A stretch of 64,000 nt of DNA from Anoplolepis gracilipes (taxonomy: Eukaryota > Arthropoda > Insecta > Hymenoptera > Formicidae), in contig NC_132982.1 in NCBI RefSeq assembly GCF_047496725.1, positions 3,999,501 to 4,063,500 of the forward strand, written 5' to 3'. Below the pieces are notes generated by a model. It was not told the DNA's origin. It did not search any database and was given only the letters and a program-made list of their open reading frames with translations. Each line of letters opens with the position of its first letter. Position 1 is the first letter of the stretch. Positions 22,231 to 32,710 of the stretch are shown here, piece by piece. A program made the translations under genes and the position numbers.

Positions 22231-23899
22231 ATGGTTCGTAATAACGCGGTAAGAAAACGGTCATCCGCATCGCCGAGATACCGCGACGCGCATATGAGCC
22301 TATTTTTACGGCGCATCCGAGCGAATCTTTGCTTTCTTCATCGCAAACCGCCCCGTTCTACGTCGATATCGTCTTTTCTCCGCGCGCGCTTTTCGTCTCT
22401 CGGCAAAGCACGCGCGGATTTGCCGGCAGATTGGATACGCTGGTTTATACGTTATTTTCCTTGTGTCGCCGCAAAGGCTGACAAAATCTGTACGCGAGGA
22501 GGAACGAGCAAGAGCACAGGCGATAACAACGTTCCCTTGCAAGTGACGTAGGATGGATTTTTATCCCCCCCCCCCTTCCGTTCTCCATCATCACCCCCCT
22601 GGTTGTTCGATCTCGCCATCCGATTTTCTCCTCGTTACGCGGCTCTTCTGTCTCCTCTATCCTATTGTACGCTCTCGCAGGACTCTCCATCTATTTTTTG
22701 ACACATGCTCGGTCCCTTCGATGTCTCGCACAAAGGATAATGTCGTAGCGAATTCGAGAAGCATCGAGAGATGGCTTTACGCGGATAGGTAGATGGGTTC
22801 TCCTCGTGTGCGCGGCACGTTGACATATAGGGTCGGATCAGGTGGATACTGGTGAGATCGCCCTCGGTGGATCGACGATGTAAATTCCTTGCCACAGCCG
22901 AGTGCATTTACCGGGGACGCCGAAGGGTCTCTGAGAAGCTTGATCCTTGAAATACGTTTCATTGTGATGAAATTGTAGCAGACCGTTGCGACGTGACATA
23001 CGTAGTTCCTCATATATACATACATGGTAAAATTTATATTTATTCTACACAAATGAAAATACTTTGCTTCTTGCTTAAATTTTTTAGAAAATGATATACC
23101 GCGCGTTTGAAAATAATGAAATTAGAATATACAGTTAATTGTAGTTGAGAATTTGCAATGATGAATAAGAGAATCAATTACATGAATCTTTAACAATTAA
23201 CAACGTCTGTATAAATTTCAAAAATTTAATCAATATTTTTAGCACGTTTAAAAGTAAATCGTCTTTTAAGATATCCGTTATTTATGCCGCATTTTGTAAA
23301 CAAAAGCATCAGGGATAGTTGTTTGCAACGTAATATGCACAAGGGACACAAACTTCTATCTCTCGAAGTAGGACAAATCTCCTTCATGTTGTAATATTCT
23401 GAATTTAATATCACGAAGATGTTGCGAGAGTAATAAAAGTTTAAAATCTCAAAAAGAGGAACGGGTAGAGCATTTGGAGCAATTTATTTCATAAATACGC
23501 GCCGAGAAGGGAGGAGCGACGTAACGGAAATATTGCGTTACGTAAATGTCTCTAAATGCCGTCGTCCGGTATGAAAATGATACTTTTCATGTGAGGCCGG
23601 CAACCGTGTTACATTTTTGAAACGTAATTTAGACTGCGAATTTTTAGACTTCGAAGTCGCGTCATTCACATAGTCGTCGCCATCGTCGCATCGTCGCTAG
23701 TGAAGAGAGTAACTGGCGAAAATAAAAAAAGAAAAAAAAACCAAGCTGAGAGCAAAAAAACTCGGAAAAGAGTCCGACCAGCTAGGGAGTTAGGAAAGAC
23801 GTGGAAGGAAGGACGGTAGTCAATATTTGCATGCCACCGGGCGGCCGGAAGTGCACTTGAGCGACAAAGAGACAAGAAGCTCGTTGGCCCGAAACTCAC
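22231..23899. other. GC-rich islands (22.2-22.9 and 23.6-23.9 kb), no firm gene
   Basis: Open frames of 80-106 codons lie on both strands and overlap. At 22231 ATGGTTCGTAATAACGCG is followed directly by GTAAGA, a start-plus-donor arrangement that may be chance. A C11 run is at 22565-22575. The section between islands (22.95-23.5 kb) is AT-rich. No exon is firmly supported. Confidence 0.35.
22565..22575. repeat. Poly-C run (11)
   Basis: Eleven C's within a GC-rich island. The first of three long C runs between 22.5 and 29.9 kb. Confidence 0.95.
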
Positions 23900-24098
23900 C
23901 GACCGCACTCTCTTCACCTTGGACACCCCCGTCGTTGCGAGAGCGTAGTCGAGAGTCCGGGCCTTTGAGGATCCTTCCCGCCGAAGCCGCAGAGTTGCAT
24001 CTCGTAAGATTCCGCGCGAGCCGACAACCCAGCCTCTTTCCCGCCGCGTCTTCTATCCTGAGAATGATTTTCTGATGACAGCATACTGTGCAGATCAT
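23900..24098 (-). CDS. Candidate minus-strand first coding exon
   Basis: On the minus strand an ATG at 24098 opens 66 codons (start MICTVCCHQKIILRIED) and ends GTGCGGTCG|GTGAGT, a consensus donor, leaving phase 1. The block is CpG-rich and the sequence upstream of the ATG (higher coordinates) becomes AT-rich. The translation is Arg/Ser/Ala-rich without a recognisable domain, and its complement is also open on plus for 82 codons, so GC-rich DNA alone could explain it. No minus-strand acceptor downstream completes a gene model. Confidence 0.2.
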
Positions 24099-25155
24099 TA
24101 ATCCCTCGCTAGAAAGTGTAAAGATTCACCTCAAGTGTAATTATCCGTGGCCATTTCGTCTCATCGCTTTTATCTTAAAATTCCCCTTTTTGAAATAACA
24201 CGTATATGTAGGTATATTAAAAATCTCGTAACATTCTTGCATGTAATTATTCATCGCGTTTAAAATAATTATTAAGATTAAGGAGGAATTTGATGGATAA
24301 GCTACGTTAAAAGTTAATGATGTGAAATTGACATTGCGTGAAGGATTTTCAAAATATAAAATTAATAATTAATTTCTGAATTAAAGTAAATATTTGCCTT
24401 TTAAAATTGAAATTTTTATTTTTATGCATTTTTTATCGTATAGTTTTTTTTTTTTAATTGTAGTACAATATGACATTATAAGAAGTTAATTTGATATAAG
24501 GTAATATTTAGATTTTAATATTAGATTTTGAAATTAAATTATTTTCTTTATTACAGAGCAAATGTTACTTTAACTGGCAAATTAATTATTAATTTTATAT
24601 TTCAAAGAGCTAAAAGTATTTTGTGTTATAATGAATCTCGAAATGTATTAGATTTATCAACTTTTGACGTAGCTGATCCGCTCAATTTCTCCTTAAAACG
24701 AATAAGCGAGTCAATTCGATTTGTATCTGCATTTTTCAGTTTATTTTTTACGAGAATTCGTTTGCAATGCCTTGGTATCATTTTGTCCGTTCTTGTCATT
24801 TCGGTGTTCTCAATTACAATATAGTTTAATAGAAACTGAAATGATGCAAAAGTTTTCTTCCGATAGTCCGTATCGCGTGAACACATGCGACGTCGCGCGT
24901 TTCTTATCAGCGTTTTCGAGGCGAGGATAATCACCCGCTCACACGAAATTTTTAAGACTTTCTATCACGAATTGTATGTCGTTTTCTTGCAAATCATACA
25001 AACTCGTCGTCGTCGCGGGACAAGGAAATTGAAGAAAGGGATAGCAAGAGACGTGAGTTTCTTATTCCTCATTATCACGCGAATTCGTAAATTCGATGTG
25101 GCTGTAAAATTATGCGCGTTTCGCCCGTGAAAAATATTTTTTCACACCCACGCTC
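24099..25155. other. AT-rich sequence, weak exon-like block at its end
   Basis: Strongly AT-rich to about 24.85 kb. At 24911-25051 a block is flanked by CGTTTCTTATCAG and AGAGAC|GTGAGT, open in one frame, but with an Arg/Lys-rich translation. I leave it uncalled. Open frames of about 100 codons at 24528-24934 are AT-rich and not credible. Confidence 0.4.
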
Positions 25156-25198
25156 CTCTCTCTCTCTCTCTCTCTCCCTCTCTCTCTTTCTCGTTGAC
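25156..25198. repeat. Imperfect (CT)n microsatellite
   Basis: CT units with CC and TT interruptions. Confidence 0.9.
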
Positions 25199-26072
25199 TT
25201 GAGCTTGGTGCATACGGGTGAAATAATGAATTTTTAACGTCGCCCTTTTGCACGGACGGGCGCCGTGTGAAACGTGACGGGACCGTGTGCTCCGAATGGG
25301 GATAAAATTGGTTCTAAACTTTCGGCTAAGAACTCGCGCCGTCCCACGGGGATAAGCATTTATCATTCATACCGCGCGCGTTATCGATCCGATAAAAATA
25401 TGCTCTTTGTATCCTTTACGGTATTCAAGGGACCGTTTCTCTTTGTGGGTGAGCGCTATGTCATTACAACTTAGCATTCGAGAAGGAAACAATTTTCTTT
25501 ATTTTATTGTTTTGTAAACGTTACGAAATTAATCGTGTCGAATGCAATGTTTGAGACTATTATAAAAATAAAATTATAGATTGTAGGAAATTTTTACAAG
25601 ATTTGATTTCCCTAAAAATTTCTCGATCTTGCAGATATTTTTCTTTAAAATTCCAAAGAGATATATTTTCGAGATTTATTTTTGGTGCAATTTTTTAAAA
25701 TAAATTTTTTTATCGCACGTGTTTTCTAATGTTTTTTACTCAGAACAAACAAAGGCACACAAAACCACTCAAGTTTCAAATGCCAGGTTTACAAATGTAT
25801 TGAAAAAACTAAATAGTTTTTTCGTTGAGATAAAAATTTTTCATTGTCACTTTTTATCACTAAAAATGAAAATAAAGAATATGTATTGCATATTGAATAT
25901 TTTGTTAAGACTTCGAATGTATAAATAAAGATAGATATTTATAATTTACAGTATATGAGCAAAATGATTAGAAAGAGAGTTTTTCAAAAAATTTCCCGAG
26001 TCCCCATAAAATTCCATGAGAATTGCCTGATATCTTCAAGTGCAAAAAAATTCTTAAAAAATTCCAAGATTT
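25199..26072. other. Mixed then AT-rich non-coding sequence
   Basis: Balanced composition at 25.2-25.45 kb, then AT-rich to 26.07 kb. Nothing else recognised. Confidence 0.5.
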
Positions 26073-26348
26073 TCAGAGAGTTATATACCCCCCGTTGTAC
26101 GCTTTAAATGCACTGACAAGATACGAGAACATCACTGATGAGAAATTACGCATCAAGATTGCAAGTAAGACGAATCCTTGATTAAGGAATAGCTCGGGGC
26201 GCAATTCCGCCGTCGTGTAAATCATAATTCCTAGGGGTGCCAACACCGGGGCGAAAGTTTCGTTGACGAGTCCGAGCGTATTCGTCATATAATTCACGAG
26301 GTACACATGTTGGCTCAGGATTTGGCGCGTAATCACGGTACTTCTCTA
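26073..26348 (-). CDS. Candidate minus-strand coding block with membrane-like peptide
   Basis: Between an in-frame TAG (26348) and TGA (26073) the minus strand is open for about 91 codons without an ATG at its start. Third codon positions are G/C-rich, in contrast to the AT-rich sequence downstream. The peptide contains hydrophobic stretches such as FAPVLAPLGIMIY and GFVLLAILM, so it could be part of a membrane protein. A possible acceptor (CTCGCCGCCGTTAG) sits at the upstream edge, and a CpG island with unusual repeats lies just upstream on this strand. Another minus frame is open over the same bases. I do not recognise a family. It could be a terminal exon, a pseudogene piece or chance. Confidence 0.25.
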
Positions 26349-26425
26349 ACGGCGGCGAGACAATTCTAAAAGTACAATCGCGGCAACTGCGTGCGTGCGC
26401 GTGCACGTATACGCGTATTGTATGC

Positions 26426-26449
26426 GTGTGTGTGTGTGTGTGTGTGTGC
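26426..26449. repeat. (TG)n microsatellite
   Basis: About twelve TG units at the end of the longer alternating tract. Confidence 0.95.
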
Positions 26450-26570
26450 ATTGCCGATGGCGAACTTTGCGCAATCCTGCCGCCCGTCCCAGCGGAGAAA
26501 CACGAAACGTCGCGCGGCGGAAACGCGCGCGACGCAAACGAGAGGAACGGAAATGCACCGGGGAGAGGAC

Positions 26571-26595
26571 CGGCGCGGCGCGGCGCGGCGCGGCG
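26571..26595. repeat. (CGGCG)5 pentanucleotide repeat
   Basis: Five perfect units in a CpG island. On RNA it would form a very stable G/C structure. Confidence 0.95.
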
Positions 26596-26720
26596 GAGTC
26601 GTCGGGAATTGTAACTACTTGTTCCATGCAAATTCGATTTGCAAGTTCGATTCGCGACCGCGCGGACCGCGCTTGGCGACGACCGGCTCGAAGACGAAGA
26701 CCGTACCTTCGGAACGAGTT

Positions 26721-27405
26721 TATGCGAATAATATCGCAGAGTCATATACACAATACAAATATATACACATACACACATACACACACAATGATGGAGTCGG
26801 TCGACGGTGTAGTGTGCCACAATCAACGCCAAGTAGACCGAAACTGTGATTAAGAGAAATCATTTCTGCACTATCCCTGTTTCTCCGTGGAATCTCGTTT
26901 CCAACTAAATATAGAATAGTACTAAAGTCATGACTGAAATGCAGTACATTCCTCACCGATGCGGACATGGCTCTATTCATATACAATTAATTATGCGCCC
27001 AGGTTGTGAATTACGTTTTGGAAATATGATAAACGGTACTTTCGCATTTCTAATATTGCAAAAATAATTGCAATAAAATTGATATTTTATTTTACGTCAC
27101 CATTCCAATATGTTACACCAATTTGTTTTTGTAATTGCTTTCTCGCATTATGATTCTATCATTAACACTATACACTATAAATATAAAATGACAGCAAAAA
27201 TATCACATATTTTTATATATATAATTAGATTTAATTTTATAAAAAACTGAAAAACACAAAATTCTATAATAATAATAATCAAGAAAGATAGATTTTTAAA
27301 ATTTTGTATTTTATACAGTATAAATACATTCACAATAATGGATCAGAGAGGCGGAAAGAGAGAGGGGGATATCAGTTATTTGTTCTATGCAAATATGTTT
27401 CACAG
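26721..27405. other. Mixed then AT-rich non-coding sequence
   Basis: A CA-rich patch (26750-26790), mixed sequence to 27.0 kb, then AT-rich. No gene supported. Confidence 0.5.
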
Positions 27406-27543
27406 GTTCGATTTAACCGAATGTCGAATCCAGATGGACAGGACGATATAGCCTTTCGATACACATGGATAATGTCCCCGGGGTACAGATTATCATGCAA
27501 GAGAATAGCAACTATTAGCGATTCAATTCGTTCGAATGAATGA
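27406..27543 (+). CDS. Candidate terminal coding exon
   Basis: After an acceptor-like TGTTCTATGCAAATATGTTTCACAG a phase-0 frame runs 45 codons to TGA. It begins VRFNRMSNPDGQDDIAFRYT and has a balanced composition without low-complexity bias, in contrast to the AT-rich flanks. The pyrimidine tract of the acceptor is interrupted. No polyadenylation signal is obvious directly after the stop, although TGAAATAAAG occurs about 40 bases downstream. No domain recognised. It may be a real last exon of an isoform, or an open stretch behind a chance acceptor. Confidence 0.27.
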   Translation, partial: VRFNRMSNPDGQDDIAFRYTWIMSPGYRLSCKRIATISDSIRSNE

Positions 27544-28239
27544 CGGGCTCTCAAACAACTAGTCATCTGGGAAATTGAAAAATTGATGAAATAAAGAAAT
27601 ATAAAAATAGGAAATAGCATGCGACTCGTAAAAGTTTGCGCAAAAGTAACGCAAGAGAAAAATACTTTCTTTTTGCAATTTAGGTACATGAGTGTTACGT
27701 ACTGGGGATTTTTACATTCCACTACTACATTCGAGATAGATCCTCAATTTACCACGTTGTCTTGACACGTGGCGGTCCTTGATCATGTCGTTACCAAAGA
27801 CCCACGCAAGCGTAAGACCTGCAAGCAGACCCCTTCGAATCGTTTGAAATTCACCGTGCGAGTCGGCGACTTCGCGTGATCCGCGGATAAAAATGGCAAA
27901 CCCGATTTGGTGCCGGGGCTTAGATTTCGCGGCAACGTAAAGACGCGGGCTAAATCATTCAGACGAGAGTCCCGGGACGTCGCTGAATCTTACCCGACCT
28001 CGAGACGGGGGGATCGTGCGCGTGTTTCAGAAAGAGCCGTGTTTGCGCCGCTCCGGCTGCAGCGGCAAAACGGAAACGTCTGGCAGCCATTGTAGTAAAT
28101 TCTATGGCGGTGTCGTGAGGTCACGTTTCCCCGACGGAGATGCATTCCTCGAAGGTCCCCGAGATTTTCGCGACTTTGGAATTCTTCCGGGAATTTCGCG
28201 GTGTTAACCTTCCCACTCCCATCGGCTCCTCTCTTCCTG

Positions 28240-28254
28240 CCCCCCCCCCCCCCC
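28240..28254. repeat. Poly-C run (15)
   Basis: Fifteen C's in a CpG-rich island, the longest C run in the window. Confidence 0.97.
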
Positions 28255-29063
28255 GCCGATTCTCGTCGACAGTCTTGACGACGAGGATGCGCGCGCGGAT
28301 CAACCTCCGAGAAGATTACTACCAGGTTTTTCGTTGTTGATAGAGAAATACGCGACATACACGTTTTCATATTGATCAAACAACCGAAAGAGAGTCTTCA
28401 CGTAAATATTTTTTATTGTATAAAAATCCATACGAGTGCAGAGAGATTTAAAATAACTTGTTAAGTAGGTGCATATGTATAATCAATAATATGCGACGAT
28501 ACAATTCCGACATGAATACATATTCGTCTCGCGTCTAAGGAACTTGGTTCGCGCTTACAAGAGTTGTGCTTTATGTACTGCAACAAATTTCTTTCGCAAA
28601 CTGCATCCAAGAGCTCGCTGAACCCGTTTGTGCCTCTCTCTCTCTCTGCTTCCGCTTATTCCCTCCATTTCGGTCGAGCTGTTTTATACGCGCTTACGCA
28701 GAGTACGCGACGGCTCTATAGACGCAGAGGCCGAGAGGCGTCTCGTAAATCCCGGCATCTAAAGTCGACGCATCATTTCCATATAGATTCCGTCGTGTGC
28801 GCGGGTCGTCGACCAGACCTAGATGGCGACGAGATCCCTCCATTCTCGGCAGGGAAGTCGCGCTGGGTTTCTTCCTCGCCATCGCCTTCCGCGATCGTTT
28901 GATCGCGAGAGTGTATCCTGGAGCTGCGCGTAAAAGCGCGACAAAATTCTTTTCCCTGCGATCGCCCCGCCGAAATCCATCCTTTCGCGTCACAAAAAAT
29001 ATATACCTCGCCGTTGCATTCAGTTGAGCGGAAGGTCTATCTCAAGGTTTGTTAAAGACTCGC

Positions 29064-29095
<32 letters not shown>

Positions 29096-29096
29096 A
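29064..29096. repeat. Poly-A run with one G
   Basis: Nineteen A's, one G, thirteen A's. Confidence 0.95.
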
Positions 29097-29465
29097 GTTG
29101 TCGAAACGCACGATTTCTCCAAATTATTTTTTTTTTCTTCCCGAAAAAGATACTCGGTCTATTTGTATCCAATTTGTTTGCATCATCAGTTCCTTTTATC
29201 GCACAATCAGGGCAATTGCAGGGAACGACGATGCCTATAAGAATGAATTCGCTCATATGTGAAAATAATGTTTGAACGAGTAAACTTGGCTAAGCTCGAC
29301 GTCCGCGAGTTCAAAGAACATCCGCGTCTATTGAAGCACAAGCTGTTCGTTCACCCAGCGGACTCGCGATAACGTTGTAACGTTACGTATACGTACGTTC
29401 GGTCGACGGTGAAGATCCGGACCGCGGCGATTCACCGCAAGAATATTGGCTCGCGCGTGGGAAAC

Positions 29466-29491
29466 AAAAAAAAAAAAAAAAAAAAAAAAAA
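29466..29491. repeat. Poly-A run (26)
   Basis: Twenty-six A's inside a GC-rich island. Confidence 0.97.
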
Positions 29492-29804
29492 TTCGCCGGT
29501 GATAACTCGCGACAAGAACGTAATAAACGACGGCCGTTCCCGCCGCGGCGGAGATATTATACGAATTACGATCGCGGCTGGTTCTTGGACCGAGATTCGG
29601 GCCGGGTCGGGTCGGGTCGAATTTTCGCGACGCGAACCGCAAATTTCGGGGAGAGCGCGGAATATACATACACGCGAATACGCGCGAATAACGGCGCTTT
29701 TCCGCGCGGCTGTAAATTCGCGGGAATTTATCGCACCGCGCGCAACGACACGATAAATGGGCGGCCGTTCGTCCGGGCGAGCTTTTTGACGAGCGGCTTG
29801 AACA

Positions 29805-29817
29805 CCCCCCCCCCCCC
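29805..29817. repeat. Poly-C run (13)
   Basis: Thirteen C's in the same island. Confidence 0.97.
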
Positions 29818-30067
29818 ATCCATCGGCCCATCCGCTGATGCCCACTTTGCTTTTTGTGTCGGTTCGAGCGACACACAGATAGAGACGGGATAAATGGCGC
29901 CGAGTGAGTACGATGGGGATTGTAACGGGACCCCGGTCGAGTGGCTCGACGACAGTGTTCTATAGGCGCGGTATAAATCCTCGGATATGTTCCAGGTAAC
30001 GATTTAATGGCGTCTCGGGGATATAAAGAGATATGGAGGGCGACGTGCAAGCGGGAGACAAGACCGA

Positions 30068-30098
30068 GGGCGGGTAGAATGGGAGGGGGGGAGGAGGG
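30068..30098 (+). other. G-quadruplex motif
   Basis: Four G-runs of three or more with loops of 1, 6 and 1 bases (GGG C GGG TAGAAT GGG A GGG...), followed by two further G-runs. It matches the usual G3N1-7 pattern on the plus strand. Confidence 0.7.
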
Positions 30099-30120
30099 AG
30101 CGCGATGATGCTCATCAACG

Positions 30121-30491
30121 TTATTCCCGGTTATTACTGAGGCACATTTACGCGTTCTACGTTCATTAATTCTTCATTAATTCGCATTCTACTTGCGTAA
30201 AGTCTTTTGAAGTTTCCATTAATTTACCGCCTGTTTATGATAGTTTCCTTCATTTCAGCTTTCTATTATAATATAATTTTACTTTAACGAGAGGTGAGGG
30301 CAAAGTGAAATTTCTTTTTCGTTGAATGTTATTGATTGCTTTAGTGAGGCAAATTATAAATTCCCTCTAAAATAGACGTATTTTTTTACGAGATACGCGA
30401 TACATTACCTCGACGTATAATATTCAATCCTTTGAATTCAAAATCATTTATCAGTTGGCCGACTATTTGCCAGATCCCTTAGAAAGATGCA
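30121..30491. other. AT-rich non-coding sequence
   Basis: TTCATTAATTC occurs twice near 30160, giving paired homeobox-type cores. Nothing else recognised. Confidence 0.5.
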
Positions 30492-30675
30492 CGTTACAGC
30501 GCGCATACATTCGTTCCTGCATACAGATTATCCCTCTCACGTCTCTGCACGAAATATGTGCATTTATTACAAAATATCTGAGCGTTGCAGCGCGCGTGCA
30601 TTCGTTTCCACATTAGAAAGCGTAAAACACTTGCCGCGTCTGCACGAAATATGTACATTTATTTCCTTATTCACC
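30492..30675. repeat. Two-copy diverged tandem repeat, unit about 91-95 bp
   Basis: The first copy starts CGTTACAGCGCGCATACATT and the second CGTTGCAGCGCGCGTGCATT (30583). Both continue to a shared TCTGCACGAAATATGTGCAT-type block (30543 and 30638). The middle is diverged with a small indel. Confidence 0.75.
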
Positions 30676-31076
30676 ATCAATGCTAGTACCAATGGTAATG
30701 GCAATATTTCGATTTAAAAAAATAGTAGAAAAATCTGACAACCACAATATCCATGTTATATACGTGTATCGATGATTCATTGTGTACTTGAAAATTATTA
30801 TTAATTTATTACATGACAGTCATCGAGAAATGTTATATATTATCAATGAAAATACACGCTTATATCCGCAGAAAAAAATATCTCTCACGTCGCCGGAATA
30901 TCAATGAAAACCCGCGCCAAAAATCGGTCACGGGATCAACGAGAAGGAATAATATCAGTCATAACGGGCAATGATGAATGCCGGGATCAATCTAAGCGAA
31001 TTCAAAGCCGAGTATCATCGTCACGTTGTGTCTGTCTGGTTCTAGGGATAGAACGCTTTGTGTAGTAGTAGCCTCC

Positions 31077-32300
31077 CTAATTAAGGCGCGCTCATAATTG
31101 CCTATCCACACATACACCAGCATAACCGACCATGCCGTCGGCGCCGATTGTCGGCAGCGATTGTGGCGGTCGGTTGTGCACTTGTCAGTTCAAAGCGTCG
31201 CCTGAGCGAGGCCGAACAATACGCAATCATATGCCACGAGCGTGCGAGACTCCGTCTGGAATATGTTACGATTACGATGATAGCACGCCTAAGTGATGGC
31301 ACGCATTGCTTATCCTTTAGCGCCAAAGTGATGCGCGAATAATAATATTTGATCACTCTTTTTTTTTTTTTTGTTCGCCAGTAAGAAATCATTTTTCATG
31401 CATAACAACACGGTACGTTGCGGTAAAAAAGATTTAACTTGACAACTTATCTCATGCGGTTTTCGTGACAGCGTTATCGATTATCCGCAGTTGGTTATCT
31501 TTTTTTCACGCGGCACACATCTACATATCCATCGCGGGCAAATAACGCCTTAATTAAAAGAGGCGATTGTTAATACGGCTGAGAGCGGGCTCGTGAGAAT
31601 GCACCGGTATTCAACCGGGGATACACGAGCATGTGTGAGCGGGCGCGATAATGTAAAAACTGTATAATCATAAATCACGGCCGCACGGTGGCGGCGTATT
31701 GAAAGTGCGATATTTTGCCCGCTCAAGTAAATGGCTCGGCGATAACATAAGCTCGTCCGTCTTAATTAAGGCCCGCGGCTTGTGTTTTGCCCGCGATAGA
31801 TACGGAAAACAAATCGACATCCAAAGCCTGCCACGGTAGCCCTGCTCTGTGTGGTCGTTTAGATTAACGTTGAGCTACCCACAATCTGTTCGCCGTTACG
31901 TACACAGCGTGCTCGAGAAAGCAAATAGCGCTTTTTCAGCGAATACATTACAGGATGGCGGATGTTCCGATGCGTTTTTTTGTTTTACCAAAAGGTTCAA
32001 TTAATTAAGACACCCTAGCAAATTAATCTTGGAACTTTATTAACGCAGTTAACTTGGAGAAGACTTTAGATTGTAGTAAAAACACGCAGATAATTTGTAT
32101 CTAACCGTAATGCATATGCGATACCATCGTAAACTTTTTTTTGCAACCTGGGAAACGACATTCTAAAATTTTATTCCTAACGACGATTCAATTACAGGAG
32201 GCTGACAATTAGATTATATGTATTTTGAAACGTGCTCTATAGTTTTTCTGCTAATACGTAGCATCTGAATTTCATTATAACCACGAATACCTTAATTAAG
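31077..32300. promoter_or_regulatory. Candidate regulatory cluster of TAATTAA(G) sites
   Basis: Five sites share a TAATTAA core in 1.22 kb of otherwise balanced sequence: CTAATTAAGG (31077), CTTAATTAAA (31549), CTTAATTAAG (31761), AATTAATTAAGA (31999) and CTTAATTAAG (32291). The palindromic decamer CTTAATTAAG appears twice exactly. TAATTA cores are bound by many homeodomain proteins. The surroundings are not AT-rich enough to make this trivial. Confidence 0.35.
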
Positions 32301-32686
32301 CCCAGTTCGCAATTGGCTATCCGCGAGTGTACGATATATATCGACGGTCCCGGCGTTCCTGTGGCTGCATCCGAACAATACATCCATGGATGTGCAGACC
32401 ATTCCTCCAGGGTCAGTAGGTGCAACCAGCAGCTCGAAAACCCTATTCAATTACTCCGCTTGAGTACACCGGGTGTTCTGACAGCGATGGTGACGATACC
32501 CACCTGAACGCGGACGAGATTTGTGGAGACTTAATTATATGCATCGTGTGGCGCGTAGTAGTCGCAATACATAGTAATTAACTCGAATAGCAGCTGACTA
32601 ACAAGAAAACGATATTGAGTTTCTAATAACACAGAGACAATTTAATAATTAATCGCAGATATGATTCTATATACGTGCGCGTTCAA

Positions 32687-32710
32687 TTTTTTTTTTTTTT
32701 TTTTTTTTTT
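32687..32710. repeat. Poly-T run (24)
   Basis: Twenty-four T's. It could be a reverse-oriented retroposon tail, but no body is recognisable to its left. Confidence 0.95.

Larger units (their letters stand above)
26380..26720. promoter_or_regulatory. CpG island with Z-DNA tract and (CGGCG)5, possible promoter
   Basis: The sharpest CpG island in the left half. A 64-bp alternating purine-pyrimidine tract with a single phase break (26388-26451), a (CGGCG)5 pentamer array and several CGCGCG words lie within 340 bp, and a CA-rich tract follows at 26750-26790. Such islands often mark promoters in hymenopteran genomes. If so, the minus-strand block at 26073-26348 would be just downstream. Long open frames across the island on both strands are repeat-driven and not credible. 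Confidence 0.35.
27544..29280. other. GC-rich islands at 27.75-28.3 and 28.6-29.0 kb
   Basis: CpG-dense sequence with overlapping open frames on both strands (up to 129 codons) and no splice-bounded exon that stands out. A C15 run (28240-28254), two A-runs of 19 and 13 (29064-29096) and the AT-rich strip at 28.35-28.56 kb are the other contents. No gene called. Confidence 0.4.
29281..30120. other. Large CpG-rich island with A26, C13, (GGGTC)3 and a G-quadruplex motif
   Basis: The longest open frame of the window (240 codons, minus, 29328-30050) lies here, but it runs straight through homopolymers and is Arg/Ser/Pro-rich, so I do not treat it as a protein. The island begins with an ACGT-rich palindromic cluster (29371-29399), carries A26 at 29466-29491, (GGGTC)3 at 29604-29618 and C13 at 29805-29817, and ends in a G-rich block. 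It is a candidate promoter or enhancer island. Confidence 0.4.

Noticed and set aside
24528..24934. Plus 98-codon and minus 102-codon frames
   Set aside because: AT-rich sequence with both strands open. Composition is that of non-coding DNA.
26182..26853. 216-codon minus frame and two 152-codon plus frames
   Set aside because: All cross the (TG)n, (CGGCG)n and CA-rich tracts and translate repeats. Three overlapping frames cannot all be real.
29328..30050. 240-codon minus-strand open frame
   Set aside because: It runs through poly-A, poly-C and GC-rich repeats, is Arg/Ser/Pro-rich, and the plus strand is open over the same bases. GC-rich DNA with few stops explains it.
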